Shown here: in pieces, positions 54,651 to 63,826 of the stretch
How the letters are laid out: each line of letters opens with the position of its first letter
Numbering within the stretch: the stretch's first letter is position 1
DNA from: Teredinibacter purpureus
Lineage (GTDB): Bacteria > Pseudomonadota > Gammaproteobacteria > Pseudomonadales > Cellvibrionaceae
Direction: 5' to 3'
NCBI RefSeq assembly: GCF_014217335.1
Contig: NZ_CP060092.1
Coordinates: 2,435,501-2,499,500, forward strand
DNA: 64,000 bases
Notes under the pieces: model-generated
What the model was told of the DNA's origin: nothing
The model's input: only the letters and a program-made list of their open reading frames with translations
Databases searched by the model: none
Translations under genes and position numbers: made by a program

Positions 54651-55502
54651 TTACCCGTCAAACTTGTAGACCCAGTTTCGTTTTACGTTGTCGCATACCA
54701 ACAATGTCCTACCAACCTCCATGCACTGCGTAAGGCTGTGAGGCTGGCTTTCGTCGTATCGACGTTTAATTCCGTTACGAGATTTCTCGGCCTTTAGTAA
54801 TTGGAACATGGCCGAAAAGCGATTGGCAAAATTGCCGCCGCGTTGCTGTATTTCGTCGAATGTTGCGGCAAAGCGTGTAAATGACATCGTTGAATCACCT
54901 AATCCTATACTTAGCATTCGATCTAAATAAACGGGGTAGGTTTGGCTTAGGTAGTAAAGGTCTGTTTCGTTTAAATAAGCGGCGTGATCACGGGGCCGTA
55001 TGGAAAGCGTATTCGTGGGGCTGAGCGCACGAGAAGAGAGTTCGCTATTCGGTTTATTCGTTTGCAGATGGTAGCGACCAAACTGACAGTGGATGACAAG
55101 TGGCAATAGCTGGCAGCGGCTAGAAAGTGGCGCGTTTTCGGTGTGGTGGGCTTGTACCGCTGTATTCTGTTGTTTTGTTGTGGGTATTGGCGTCGCTGTA
55201 TCGGGAAGCGCCTGTAGTGTTTCTCCATTGAGAGGGGGCAATGATAGCCCGGCTTTTCGGGCTGGCGCTTTGAGCAGTAGCCGTTGGATCTTTTCAGCGT
55301 TACCACGAAACTCCATAAATGTTGGTAAGGCTGCGCTTTTGCCTCGCGCTTTAAGTTCGCAATAAAGTTTTTCCAAATCTGAACGTGCTTGCTCAGCGCA
55401 TGCGATAGCGTGAGTAGAGACCATAAACATGCATAAGAGCATAAGCGCAATGTAGGCATGTTTTACGTAAGAAAGGCACTGTGTGTTTTTCTGGTGTGTC
55501 AT
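54651..55502 (-). CDS. exported protein of unknown function
   Basis: 283 residues with a signal-like hydrophobic segment (AYIALMLLCMFMVSTHAIA, about 16-34). Cys residues at ACAEQ, YCEL, SRCQLLPLVIHCQFG and QCMEVGRTLLVCDN suggest disulfide pairs in the periplasm. The first third is helical (ARSDLEKLYCELKARGKSA). The C-terminus is basic, with VKRNWVYKFDG. No family recognised. Its ATG overlaps the mobA stop (ATGA), so translation is coupled to mobA, although no functional link is known. Confidence 0.65.
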   Translation of the reverse strand: MTHQKNTQCLSYVKHAYIALMLLCMFMVSTHAIACAEQARSDLEKLYCELKARGKSAALPTFMEFRGNAEKIQRLLLKAPARKAGLSLPPLNGETLQALPDTATPIPTTKQQNTAVQAHHTENAPLSSRCQLLPLVIHCQFGRYHLQTNKPNSELSSRALSPTNTLSIRPRDHAAYLNETDLYYLSQTYPVYLDRMLSIGLGDSTMSFTRFAATFDEIQQRGGNFANRFSAMFQLLKAEKSRNGIKRRYDESQPHSLTQCMEVGRTLLVCDNVKRNWVYKFDG

Positions 55503-56176
55503 TGGGAGCGTTGTTCTAGTGCAATGGCTTTTGCTTTAGCGTGGTCGTTGGGTGTGTTTATGTTAAAAAACAGGTGTTCTTTCAACGTTGGTGATGCAAC
55601 AACAGCGTCCGTAGTGAGGCACACGCGTGTTGAATTTAACGAAGCCAGAAAGCCTTTTGCTGAGCGTTGGCCAGATGCCAAATACTGGGTAAGTACAGGG
55701 AGTGTTGATGCATGCCATAGGCCGGTTAAAAAATGGTCTCGGCCTTGCCAGCATATATAGTGTGCCTTACTAATAGGTGTGTTTACGGTACTGTCAAATA
55801 GTCGTGTCACTAGGTTGTCGGGCAGAAAGGGGGTGTCGCCAGGTACGGTTAACAGCCATTCGCAGGCTGGTAGCGGTTTTAGCCATTCGAGCCCTTTTTG
55901 TATACCTGCCAAGGGGCCTTCGCGCGTTTCGCCATTATCTTTGAGTACTGGGCGCTCATGGCTGAAGTGCTCTGCTATTAGGTGTGCGGGTAATGGGTCG
56001 TTATAGCTGAGGGCAATAGCTCGCACCTGAGGTTGTAACGAGTTAAGGAGTCTTTGCAGGAGCGTGTGTTGCCCTAGAGGCAACAATATTTTAGCTTTAC
56101 CGTTCATACGACGGTTTTCTCCACCGGCTAGAATGAGTGCGGCTACTGGCGGTATAGTAGAAAATGAAGATGTCAT
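55499..56176 (-). CDS. mobA: molybdenum cofactor guanylyltransferase
   Basis: 225 residues. MobA adds GMP to Mo-molybdopterin to form the bis-MGD cofactor used by nitrate reductases and related enzymes. The nucleotide-binding start LILAGGENRRMNGKAK matches LAGGxxxRMxGxxK. GPLAGIQKGLEWL and the metal/phosphate loop VPGDTPFLP are present, as is FFNINTPND near the end. Normal length (about 200-230). Cytoplasmic. A need for molybdoenzymes fits nitrate assimilation elsewhere in the window. It overlaps the next gene by four bases. Confidence 0.92.
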   Translation of the reverse strand: MTSSFSTIPPVAALILAGGENRRMNGKAKILLPLGQHTLLQRLLNSLQPQVRAIALSYNDPLPAHLIAEHFSHERPVLKDNGETREGPLAGIQKGLEWLKPLPACEWLLTVPGDTPFLPDNLVTRLFDSTVNTPISKAHYICWQGRDHFLTGLWHASTLPVLTQYLASGQRSAKGFLASLNSTRVCLTTDAVVASPTLKEHLFFNINTPNDHAKAKAIALEQRSQ

Positions 56177-56247
56177 AATCGTATTTAATCGGTAATATCC
56201 CGTTCCCCAGTCTGGGCAACTTTATAACTTACTATCATACCCGAATT

Positions 56248-56886
56248 ATGAAACTAGAAGACATTCGTCGAGAATACCTCGCTGGCGGTTTACGCCGAGA
56301 TAACCTACAAGATAACCCTATCACGCAATTTAAACTGTGGTTGGATCAAGCCATTGAAGCACACATTCCAGATCCCACTGCGTTTACTTTGGCTACAGTG
56401 TCCAGCGAAGGGAAACCAAGCCAGCGCATTGTGTTGTTGAAGCATCTGGATGAACGAGGGTTCGTTTTTTTTACGAATTATGCGAGTCAAAAATCCCAAC
56501 AAATTGAGGTGAACCGCAATGTCTGTTTGCATTTTCCATGGCACGGAATGGAGCGTCAAGTAGAGGTGGAAGGCGTTGCAGCGCGAATACCGCTAAAAGA
56601 GTCGCTCGCGTATTTTCTTTCTCGGCCACGTGATAGCCAAATAGCGGCTTGGAGTTCTCGGCAAAGCCATCCAATAAGCTCACGTAAAATGTTACTGATG
56701 CAATTTGAATCGATGAAAGCTAAGTTTGCAGAAGGAGAGGTGCCTCTACCGGATTTCTGGGGGGGGTACCGTATTGTTCCGAGCGCGTTTGAATTTTGGC
56801 AAGGGGGAGGCAGTCGTTTACATGATCGTTTTCAATACGTTAAAAGCGCTGAGCAACGTTGGGCGATTGAGCGCGTGGCTCCGTAG
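56248..56886 (+). CDS. pdxH: pyridoxamine/pyridoxine 5'-phosphate oxidase
   Basis: 212 residues, normal length. FMN-dependent oxidation of PNP or PMP to pyridoxal 5'-phosphate, the last step of vitamin B6 synthesis and salvage. Conserved parts: [35 protein letters not shown] for [25 protein letters not shown] and the C-terminal [15 protein letters not shown]. Divergent from mobA with 71 bases between starts. No adjacent B6 genes. Confidence 0.97.
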   Translation: MKLEDIRREYLAGGLRRDNLQDNPITQFKLWLDQAIEAHIPDPTAFTLATVSSEGKPSQRIVLLKHLDERGFVFFTNYASQKSQQIEVNRNVCLHFPWHGMERQVEVEGVAARIPLKESLAYFLSRPRDSQIAAWSSRQSHPISSRKMLLMQFESMKAKFAEGEVPLPDFWGGYRIVPSAFEFWQGGGSRLHDRFQYVKSAEQRWAIERVAP

Positions 56887-57028
56887 GGGCTATCCAATAC
56901 ACACTACTTTTATTGAAGCGAGTGTGGCGTACCTTATTCCTCTTAATAGGGTGCTTGTCATCCTTCTGTCATTAAGCCGACATACTCTCTCGCCTATTAC
57001 CGTTGCCGTCGAATGAGGTGTAGAGAAT

Positions 57029-57388
57029 ATGATCCAGAAAAATCGTGGATTTACCCGTATTGTTAAAGCCACTGTTTATTCTTACAAGGGTATTCTAGCG
57101 GCGTGTCGAAATGAGGCTGCCTTTCGACAAGAGCTTGTGCTCGCGGTTGTACTTATTCCGGTCGCGTTGTGGTTGAACCTTACTACATTGGAACGTGTGG
57201 TCTTAATCTTCTCCGTTATAGTGGTGTTAATAGTGGAGTTACTCAATAGTGCTATTGAGTCTGTAGTTGATCGCGTGGGTTATGAACATCATGAGCTTGC
57301 TGGGCGCGCGAAAGATATGGGGTCAGCGGCTGTACTTCTGGCTTTGACGCTTCTTGTGTTTGTTTGGGTCAGTGTTATTGCCTTCTAG
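57029..57388 (+). CDS. dgkA: diacylglycerol kinase
   Basis: 119-residue small prokaryotic diacylglycerol kinase (E. coli 122 residues). It rephosphorylates diacylglycerol to phosphatidic acid in the inner membrane. Three helices are visible. Catalytic and ATP/metal residues lie in RNEAAFRQE, VELLNSAIESVVDRV (catalytic Glu) and HELAGRAKDMGSAAV. GAGGTG lies upstream of the ATG. Monocistronic by position. Confidence 0.96.
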   Translation: MIQKNRGFTRIVKATVYSYKGILAACRNEAAFRQELVLAVVLIPVALWLNLTTLERVVLIFSVIVVLIVELLNSAIESVVDRVGYEHHELAGRAKDMGSAAVLLALTLLVFVWVSVIAF

Positions 57389-57719
57389 GTTTGATCTTTG
57401 TCTTGATAGACTTTTGGTTTGAGGTGTGGCGACAAGGCCATAAGTGCAATACAGTCTTGAAAAGGGATGCTCAGTGCGCCATGCGCCAAATTAAATTACA
57501 GCCTTCCTCATTTCTTGCATTTTTCCCATGGAATTAATTCTTTCCCTTTAAGTCGAAGTTTTAAGCAATACAGATTTGCTTGAAAAATAGTGCCTTTAAG
57601 CGTTAAAACGCAATTTCTTATAATTGTTAATGCTTTATTGTGAGTTTTATTGTTTTTTTTTACATGATATTTTTCATTTTATGGCTTTATCTTTAATGCG
57701 TATGTGCTATATTATTAAT

Positions 57720-57876
57720 CAGTAACGTGTTGTTCCGCTGCGTGAACACGGTTCAAGTTAGTCGCAGCGTTTAGAATGTTGTTTACATTTGTTGTTATAT
57801 GAGTTTGTTATTCGCTTAATTTTGATGTGATTTATGTGTAACTAGTCCCAGCCCGCTTCCGAGCGGGCTTTTTTTT
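57720..57876 (+). ncRNA. candidate small RNA with intrinsic terminator
   Basis: A -10-like TATATT near 57709 precedes a roughly 150-base segment. It can form alternative stems: CGTGTT with AACACG, or GCTGCG with CGCAGC, which exclude each other. It ends in a strong terminator. The nearest upstream gene stops 330 bases away. It resembles no RNA family I know; a long dgkA 3' UTR is the alternative. Confidence 0.35.
57851..57876 (+). terminator. rho-independent terminator
   Basis: GCCCGCT, loop TCCG, AGCGGGC, then eight T residues. It is 460 bases past dgkA. Confidence 0.9.
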
Positions 57877-57982
57877 GTTTGTGGAATTGATTCTTCGGAT
57901 TGCGGGGGGTAAAGGTATCTTCGTGGTCAGAAAATCAACATAAAGAGCGTGGCGCGCTAGAAAGCTTAATGTGATTCTAGCG

Positions 57983-58450
57983 TTAGAGCGGTAGCTGAGT
58001 GGTGTATTTAATCTGTTTCAACGCAAATACAGAGTTCACTGAGGCTACATTGGGTAAGTGCACTAGCTTGCTCTTTAGTAGTTGTTCGTATTGATCGACG
58101 CTCGCGACAATGACTTTCACTAGGTAGTCTTTATCCCCTGTAATGGAATAGCATTCTACGACCTCGTTAAGAGTATGTACGGCGTTTTCGAAAGCAAGTA
58201 GTGATTCTTCATCGTGACTTTTAATTGTGATGTAGGCGTGAATAACAACACTCAGATTTAAGTGCTCTGCATTGAGCAGCGTTACGCGGTTTTGGATATA
58301 GCCGGTTTCTTCTAGCCGTTTTACCCTTCGCCAGCAAGGCGTGTGAGAGAGCCCTACTGCCTCGCCCAGTTCGGCCATCGAAATGTCGGCATTGGCTTGT
58401 AGGCTTTTTAGTATTTTGATGTCGTAATTATCGAGTTCGACAGAGGTCAT
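57983..58450 (-). CDS. Lrp/AsnC-family transcriptional regulator
   Basis: 155 residues. N-terminal winged helix-turn-helix (LDNYDIKILKSLQANADISMAELGEAVGLSHTPCWRRVKRLEETGYI) and C-terminal RAM ligand-binding domain (VVIHAYITIKSHDEES, then VVECYSITGDKDYLVKVIV). Lrp-type proteins sense amino acids and bind DNA as octamers. It is divergent from an aromatic/aspartate aminotransferase gene with 94 bases between, a common arrangement in which the regulator controls the neighbour. Confidence 0.94.
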   Translation of the reverse strand: MTSVELDNYDIKILKSLQANADISMAELGEAVGLSHTPCWRRVKRLEETGYIQNRVTLLNAEHLNLSVVIHAYITIKSHDEESLLAFENAVHTLNEVVECYSITGDKDYLVKVIVASVDQYEQLLKSKLVHLPNVASVNSVFALKQIKYTTQLPL

Positions 58451-58544
58451 GACAGGTCCATTGTGTGCTTTAAATAGGGTAGAATCGAGCTTTCGGCACG
58501 ACTTTACACTGTGTCTCCCTAGTCCTCAACGTTGAAAAAGTTCT

Positions 58545-59720
58545 ATGTTCGATTCTCTTTCCACTCTTCCTCCGGACCCTATATTGGGCCTTATAAGTAA
58601 ATTTAACGCTGACCCCAGAGAAGACAAAGTCGATTTGGGTGTTGGTGTTTATCGAAATGCTCAGGGCAGAACGCCCATTCTTGACTGTGTGAAACAAGCG
58701 GAAACACAGCTACTAAATACTGAAGACACGAAGGCGTATATAGGCCCTCTCGGTAATGCGGTGTTTAATCAACAGATGGCGGAGCTTGTCTTGGGTGATT
58801 CCCATGCTGAACTTGATCGTTTAGCGTTGGTTCAAACGCCTGGCGGTTGTGGTGCGTTGCGCGTTGCGGCCGAGCTTATAAAGCGTGCTAGCCGCACCAG
58901 TAGTATTTGGGTGAGCGACCCCACCTGGGGCAACCATGTGCCCTTACTCGGGGACGCAGGAGTGCCGATAAAACAGTACCCTTATTACGACTTCTCGACA
59001 CATACGATACGATTTGAAGAAATGCTGGCATGCCTTGAAAAAGTTCCTGCGAACGATTTGGTGTTGCTGCATGGTTGTTGTCACAATCCGAGTGGTGCTG
59101 ATTTAACGCGTGAGCAGTGGCAAGCCGTTGCAGATGTGGCTCAGAGGCGTGGGTTTGTTCCGTTTATCGATATGGCGTACCAAGGCTTTGGTGAAGGTGT
59201 AGCAGAAGATGCCTATGGTATTCGATTGATGTGTGAACAATTACCCGAGGTGTTGTTAGCACTCTCGTGTTCAAAAAACTTTGGTTTATACCGTGAGCGA
59301 GTAGGTGCAGTAGCCGTATTAGGTGCGAGTAAGGCGATCACAACTTCTCATATCGCGAGTATTGTTCGGGGTATTTACTCTATGCCGCCGTCACACGGCG
59401 CGGCGATTGTGGCGAATATTTTATCGAATGACGCCTTACGGCAAGTATGGTTTGCGGAAGTTGATGAAATGCGTAATCGAATTAAAGCTATGCGTGATCA
59501 ATTCGTGGCGGCGATTAACAATCGAGGTGCCGAAGGTCGATTTGATCATATTGCTCGTCAGCAGGGAATGTTCTCCTTTTTAGGATTGGGTGAGCGCGAA
59601 GTAGCCGAGCTGGCCGATGCTTATGGTGTTTATATGGTGGGAACAAGCCGGATTAGTTTGGCGGGCCTCAACCACCAAAATAGGGATAAATTTTGTGATG
59701 CGCTAATGCGCGTCATATAA
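58545..59720 (+). CDS. aspartate/aromatic amino acid aminotransferase (class I)
   Basis: 391-residue PLP-dependent aminotransferase of the AspC/TyrB group. GVGVYRNAQGRTPILDCV opens the fold. The PLP-binding Lys lies in SCSKNFGLYRERVGA, the cofactor Asp/Tyr region in PFIDMAYQGFGEG, the phosphate contacts in LLHGCCHNPSGADLT, and the substrate carboxylate Arg in VGTSRISLAGLN. It transfers amino groups between glutamate and oxaloacetate or aromatic keto acids. Whether AspC or TyrB is not decidable by eye. Probably regulated by the divergent Lrp protein. Confidence 0.93.
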   Translation: MFDSLSTLPPDPILGLISKFNADPREDKVDLGVGVYRNAQGRTPILDCVKQAETQLLNTEDTKAYIGPLGNAVFNQQMAELVLGDSHAELDRLALVQTPGGCGALRVAAELIKRASRTSSIWVSDPTWGNHVPLLGDAGVPIKQYPYYDFSTHTIRFEEMLACLEKVPANDLVLLHGCCHNPSGADLTREQWQAVADVAQRRGFVPFIDMAYQGFGEGVAEDAYGIRLMCEQLPEVLLALSCSKNFGLYRERVGAVAVLGASKAITTSHIASIVRGIYSMPPSHGAAIVANILSNDALRQVWFAEVDEMRNRIKAMRDQFVAAINNRGAEGRFDHIARQQGMFSFLGLGEREVAELADAYGVYMVGTSRISLAGLNHQNRDKFCDALMRVI

Positions 59721-59924
59721 ATGGAATAGACATCCCGATCGCAGAGGGAGCTTCTATACTCAAAATTAGGCTCCAAGTTTTGCGTTCTATCCCGCTGAAA
59801 TATCGACCTTCAGTGCTTCTTTTTGCCCGCGATACGCATGGTATCGCGAGTGTTGAAAGCTAATGTTATAGAGCGTGACGTATTCAAGTGAGCATTGAAA
59901 TGTTTTGATTTATAGCGAGGGCTC

Positions 59925-61154
59925 ATGTCGAAGATCGTCAAAATGCATGTAGGTGAACTGCGGGTTGGGATGTTTGTATCCAAATTAGATAAAGACTGGT
60001 TGGATACCCCCTTCATAATGCAGGGCTTTCTACTCGAAGTGCAGGACGATATTGATATCGTATCGGAATATTGTGAGAGTGTGTGGGTCGATACGGATTA
60101 CAAAGAAACAAAATTAAGTGCCAATAGTTCTGGAGATGGCACCGCCTCGCACGCAAAACCCTCAAACGATGCCTTTGCGCCGGAAGTATCTATTCAAGAT
60201 GAGCATCGAAAGGCGTACAAGGCATTTCGGCAAGCCCGCTCTCTCACCAAAACACTGTTGGATGACATTCGTTTGGGTGGAGCGTTAGATGGTGCTCAAG
60301 CCCGAGACATGGTTAATGACTGCGTCCAATCGGTTATTCGGCACCCAGACGCGCTTTTGTGGATGGCAAAAATTAGAGATGAGCGAGAATATACGGCTGA
60401 GCACTGTTTAAATGTCTGTATTCTCGCCATCGCGTTTGGGCGACAGCTGGGTTTCGACGAAGCAGAGCTGCACAATTTGGGCATGTGTGGATTACTGCAC
60501 GACGTAGGTAAAATGCGGGTGCCGGAAGAAATTGTAGATAAGCCCGCAAGCCTCACGCCTAAAGAAATGCGTTTAATGAAAGCGCACACGGTACATGGGC
60601 GTAACCTATTGCTGGCGAGTTCCAATATATACAATGGCGCCATTGATGTTGCGTATAGCCATCACGAACGTATCGACGGGCAAGGTTATCCCCGTAAATT
60701 ACCGGGGCATGGTATTTCTCGGTTTTCGCGTATTATCGCCATCGTAGATGCTTACGACGCCATGACTGCTGATCGTTGTTACTCACGCGCAAAAACGTCA
60801 ACTGAAGCCCTTAAAATAATCTACAACGAAAAAGGTAAGCATTTCGACGAAGCGCTAGCATTGAAGTTTATTGAGACCATTGGCCTTTATCCCGCAGGAA
60901 GTTTGGTTGAACTATACAGCGGTGAAGTGGGAATAGTTGTGGAATCTAATCCGAGATTACGCCATTTGCCTCGCGTGATATTGTTGCTCGATGAAGAAAA
61001 ACAAGTGCGTGAAAAAGAAACAATTAAAGATTTAGCGTATATAGAAACTGGCGAAATGCCACGTAAATTTTTAATCAAGCAAGTTTGGCGTGATGGTAGT
61101 TTTGGAATACGTTTGCGGGAATATCAGAAGAAAGGATTGATTCTAAAACACTAG
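59925..61154 (+). CDS. HD-GYP domain protein, probable c-di-GMP phosphodiesterase
   Basis: 409 residues. N-terminal DUF3391-like part (MSKIVKMHVGELRVGMFVSKLDKDWLDTPF), an acidic, Ser-rich linker, then HD-GYP (about 140-330) with HDVGK near 190, HTVHG, and HHERIDGQGYP near 246, all metal- and substrate-binding residues kept. HD-GYP enzymes hydrolyse c-di-GMP, affecting motility, biofilm and secretion. No membrane helix. GCGAGG precedes the ATG. Converges with greB 42 bases away. Confidence 0.93.
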   Translation: MSKIVKMHVGELRVGMFVSKLDKDWLDTPFIMQGFLLEVQDDIDIVSEYCESVWVDTDYKETKLSANSSGDGTASHAKPSNDAFAPEVSIQDEHRKAYKAFRQARSLTKTLLDDIRLGGALDGAQARDMVNDCVQSVIRHPDALLWMAKIRDEREYTAEHCLNVCILAIAFGRQLGFDEAELHNLGMCGLLHDVGKMRVPEEIVDKPASLTPKEMRLMKAHTVHGRNLLLASSNIYNGAIDVAYSHHERIDGQGYPRKLPGHGISRFSRIIAIVDAYDAMTADRCYSRAKTSTEALKIIYNEKGKHFDEALALKFIETIGLYPAGSLVELYSGEVGIVVESNPRLRHLPRVILLLDEEKQVREKETIKDLAYIETGEMPRKFLIKQVWRDGSFGIRLREYQKKGLILKH

Positions 61155-61196
61155 TAGTATCAGTGTCGTTAGGTAAGAGATCGAATCTATAGATAT

Positions 61197-61670
61197 TTAT
61201 GGATCGTATTTTATAGCATTAATATACCAGGTAACGGCTCCCGCTTCGGTAGTGACAATTGCTTCATCATCCACTTCTTTTTTTAATAGCGCTCTCGCCA
61301 TTGGCGAATCAATTGAAATATAATCATTTCGCCCAAAAATTTCGTCATAACCGACAATGCGAAAATTGAGCGTGTTGCCCCCATCGTTTTCTATTGACAC
61401 CCAAGCACCAAAAAAAACCTTGCCTTCCTGTTGCGGGCTATACTCAACAACCTTCAGGTTCTCTAAGCATTTTCGTAAATAGCGCACGCGGCGGTCTATT
61501 TCTCTCAGTCGCTTTTTATTGTATTGGTAGTCAGCATTCTCGCTTCTATCACCCAGGCTCGCTGCCCATGCGACTTTTTTTGTTACGTCGGGCCTCTCCG
61601 TGCGCCAAAGCTCATCGAGTTCTATTTCTAGGTTTTTGTAACCTTGTTGTGTGATAAGGGGGGTGCGCAC
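61197..61670 (-). CDS. greB: transcription elongation factor GreB
   Basis: 157 residues. Rescues stalled RNA polymerase by stimulating transcript cleavage. The N-terminal coiled coil carries the tip acidic residues in SLGDRSENADYQYNKKRLREID; the C-terminal FKBP-like domain has VSIENDGGNTLNFRIVG and ISIDSPMARALLKK. Basic patches in the coiled coil (RRVRYLRKCLE) favour GreB over GreA. It follows the peptidase gene by 21 bases and likely shares its transcript. Confidence 0.95.
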   Translation of the reverse strand: MRTPLITQQGYKNLEIELDELWRTERPDVTKKVAWAASLGDRSENADYQYNKKRLREIDRRVRYLRKCLENLKVVEYSPQQEGKVFFGAWVSIENDGGNTLNFRIVGYDEIFGRNDYISIDSPMARALLKKEVDDEAIVTTEAGAVTWYINAIKYDP

Positions 61671-61691
61671 GGTTATTTTGTCGTCCTGTTG

Positions 61692-63704
61692 TTAGTGTTT
61701 TAAATTAAAAATATCTTTATAAAATGCCAGCTCTTCGTCTAGCATCGTTTTAATATTATGCGCCTGCCTGAAACCATGCCCTTCATTTTCAAATGTAACG
61801 TAATTTACTTGTAGGCCTTTCTTTTTTACTGCAGCTACCATGGTCTCGGCTTGGTTGGGTGGCACAACTTTGTCTTCTAGGCCTTGAAAGACCAGTAAAG
61901 GACAGCTGATGTTGTTAACAAAATGAATGGGTGAACGGTCTAGGTAGCGTTGTTTGTGTGTGGTGTAGTCGCCGATTAACGAATCTAGATAGCGAGCTTC
62001 AAATTTGTGTGTATCGCGCACGAGAGTTTCTAAATCGCCAATACCATAAAGGCTTACCCCAGCATTAAAGGTTTGGCTAAAGGTGAGTGCGGCAAGTACG
62101 GTATAGCCGCCCGCGCTACTGCCCTTAATGATCAGTTGATTAGGGTTGGCCCATCCTTGGGATACAGCGTAGTTGGCCGCAGAACATACATCTTCTACAT
62201 CATAAACACCCCATTTTTGGTGTAGAGAGCGCCTAAACGTTCGGCCATAGCCGGTGCTGCCGCGGTAGTTTACATCAACAACTGAAAAGCCTCGGTTTGT
62301 CCAATATTGTATTTTTAAATTAAGTGCGTTTTCGGTAGCGCCGGTTGGGCCTCCATGGCAAATAACAATACAGGGAGGGACGCCGTTGTCGTTTTTAAAA
62401 TGTGCATTTGTAGGGGGGTAATAAAACCCATAGGCTTTGGCTTTGTGGTTTTCTCCCGTTGGGAACTCAATGGCGGTGGGTATTGATATATCCTTTTTAC
62501 TTAGAGTTAAACCGCTCGCGGTAATGGCGTGGAGTTTTTTATCCTGTAAGCAATAAATACTGGGCATAGCGGTAGGCGAGGCGCCTACGAATACGCCCGT
62601 GGTGTTTGCTGAACGTGTATCGCAACTTATGCCGGTAATAACGCTTAATGATGAGGCTGCGTCTATAGGGGTTATTGTGTTGTTATTGAGGGTTAAAAGC
62701 GCGAGGGACCAGCTGCCGTTTCGTGTGAGGGTTAGGAGGATTTCACGCTCATTTAAAAAATCGTAGGTGGACATGCGAAAGGTCCACTGAGGTGTGGCGC
62801 ATTCGGCCGTTTCTTGCGTTACAGGAAGTGGTTTGACGTTTTTCTCAAGTAGGCTGTGGTAAGGGATGCGGTATAGGTTCCACCAGTTATTGGTATCGGA
62901 GACGAAGAATAAATCGCCGTTGGGTGCGAAGCGAGGCTGAAATAGGCTTTCCTGGCCATTACCGGCCACGTGATTGGCGTAGTTTTTGTTAAATTTACCG
63001 TTAAGCGCGCGTTTATCGAGCCATAGTTCCGTCGCATCCCACGGCATGTTGGGATGGTTCCACGATAGCCAGCTTAAGTATTCACCGCAGGGCGATAGTG
63101 TTGGGTTGGCGTAAAAATCGTCACCGTAGGCAATAACACTAACGTCCATCTCGATAGGGGGTTCTTGGCTGAGTGATATGGAGACGAGCTGCGTTAGCGG
63201 CTCTTGTGACGCGTCGCTATAGTGCTGTTCACAAACGGCTATGAGTTGTTGCCCTTGCGAGTCGAGCGTTATATCGGCAAAGCGTCGATCGGGGTTCGCG
63301 TGTAGAGAGGGGTTATCGGGTGCTGTGGGAGTACGTGTTAAGCACGTGGGGGTGAACGTCGGTTGGCCCATATAGGCGTGATAAACCTGTTGGTCCTCGC
63401 CAAGTACAAAATAGAGATTGTCGCCGTCAATGCAATAACTGCCTCCGCCATACTCATGCACTCTAGATTTTGCGCTAAGGGGCCGTGGCAATATGCAAGT
63501 AGGCGCTTCTACCTCTGGGCCGCTTAGGTTGGCCATCATTATAGCTGTACGGCCTTTTTCTTCCGCGAGAGACTCTAACCAAAAGAGTCGATTATTATTG
63601 AGGCACGGCTCGCTTAGGCGTGGCGTTTTGCCGGCGACACAATCAGCAGAAATAGCAGATGGCCATGAGCCGTGCGAGAGTGTCTTTGGGGTAGGGTAGG
63701 GCAT
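61692..63704 (-). CDS. S9 prolyl oligopeptidase-family peptidase
   Basis: 670 residues. The N-terminal beta-propeller (about 1-400, with blades such as RFAPNGDLFFVSDTNNWW and TLSPCGEYLSWLSWNH) is followed by the alpha/beta-hydrolase domain (about 420-670). Catalytic Ser in IIKGSSAGGYT, Asp in GLEDKVVPP, His in NEGHGFR. GGPTGATENALNL forms the oxyanion region. No signal peptide, so a cytoplasmic dipeptidyl or acylaminoacyl peptidase is likely. First gene of a likely pair with greB. Confidence 0.94.
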   Translation of the reverse strand: MPYPTPKTLSHGSWPSAISADCVAGKTPRLSEPCLNNNRLFWLESLAEEKGRTAIMMANLSGPEVEAPTCILPRPLSAKSRVHEYGGGSYCIDGDNLYFVLGEDQQVYHAYMGQPTFTPTCLTRTPTAPDNPSLHANPDRRFADITLDSQGQQLIAVCEQHYSDASQEPLTQLVSISLSQEPPIEMDVSVIAYGDDFYANPTLSPCGEYLSWLSWNHPNMPWDATELWLDKRALNGKFNKNYANHVAGNGQESLFQPRFAPNGDLFFVSDTNNWWNLYRIPYHSLLEKNVKPLPVTQETAECATPQWTFRMSTYDFLNEREILLTLTRNGSWSLALLTLNNNTITPIDAASSLSVITGISCDTRSANTTGVFVGASPTAMPSIYCLQDKKLHAITASGLTLSKKDISIPTAIEFPTGENHKAKAYGFYYPPTNAHFKNDNGVPPCIVICHGGPTGATENALNLKIQYWTNRGFSVVDVNYRGSTGYGRTFRRSLHQKWGVYDVEDVCSAANYAVSQGWANPNQLIIKGSSAGGYTVLAALTFSQTFNAGVSLYGIGDLETLVRDTHKFEARYLDSLIGDYTTHKQRYLDRSPIHFVNNISCPLLVFQGLEDKVVPPNQAETMVAAVKKKGLQVNYVTFENEGHGFRQAHNIKTMLDEELAFYKDIFNLKH

Positions 63705-63826
63705 ATTCGTTCGATAATGGTTGATTAGGTTACAATTAGCGTAGAGTTCCCGCGGTTACATTTTTATAGTGGGTATACACCTGTGCCAATCTCGAAGGCA
63801 CGTCTTTGGGTAGGCACTTTTCCATT

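Larger units (their letters stand above)
57389..57982. other. 600-base gap holding an orphan terminator
   Basis: No ORF. The AT-rich first half has TATATTATTA near 57710. The segment 57720-57876 is structured and ends in an intrinsic terminator, so it may encode a small RNA. Confidence 0.45.
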
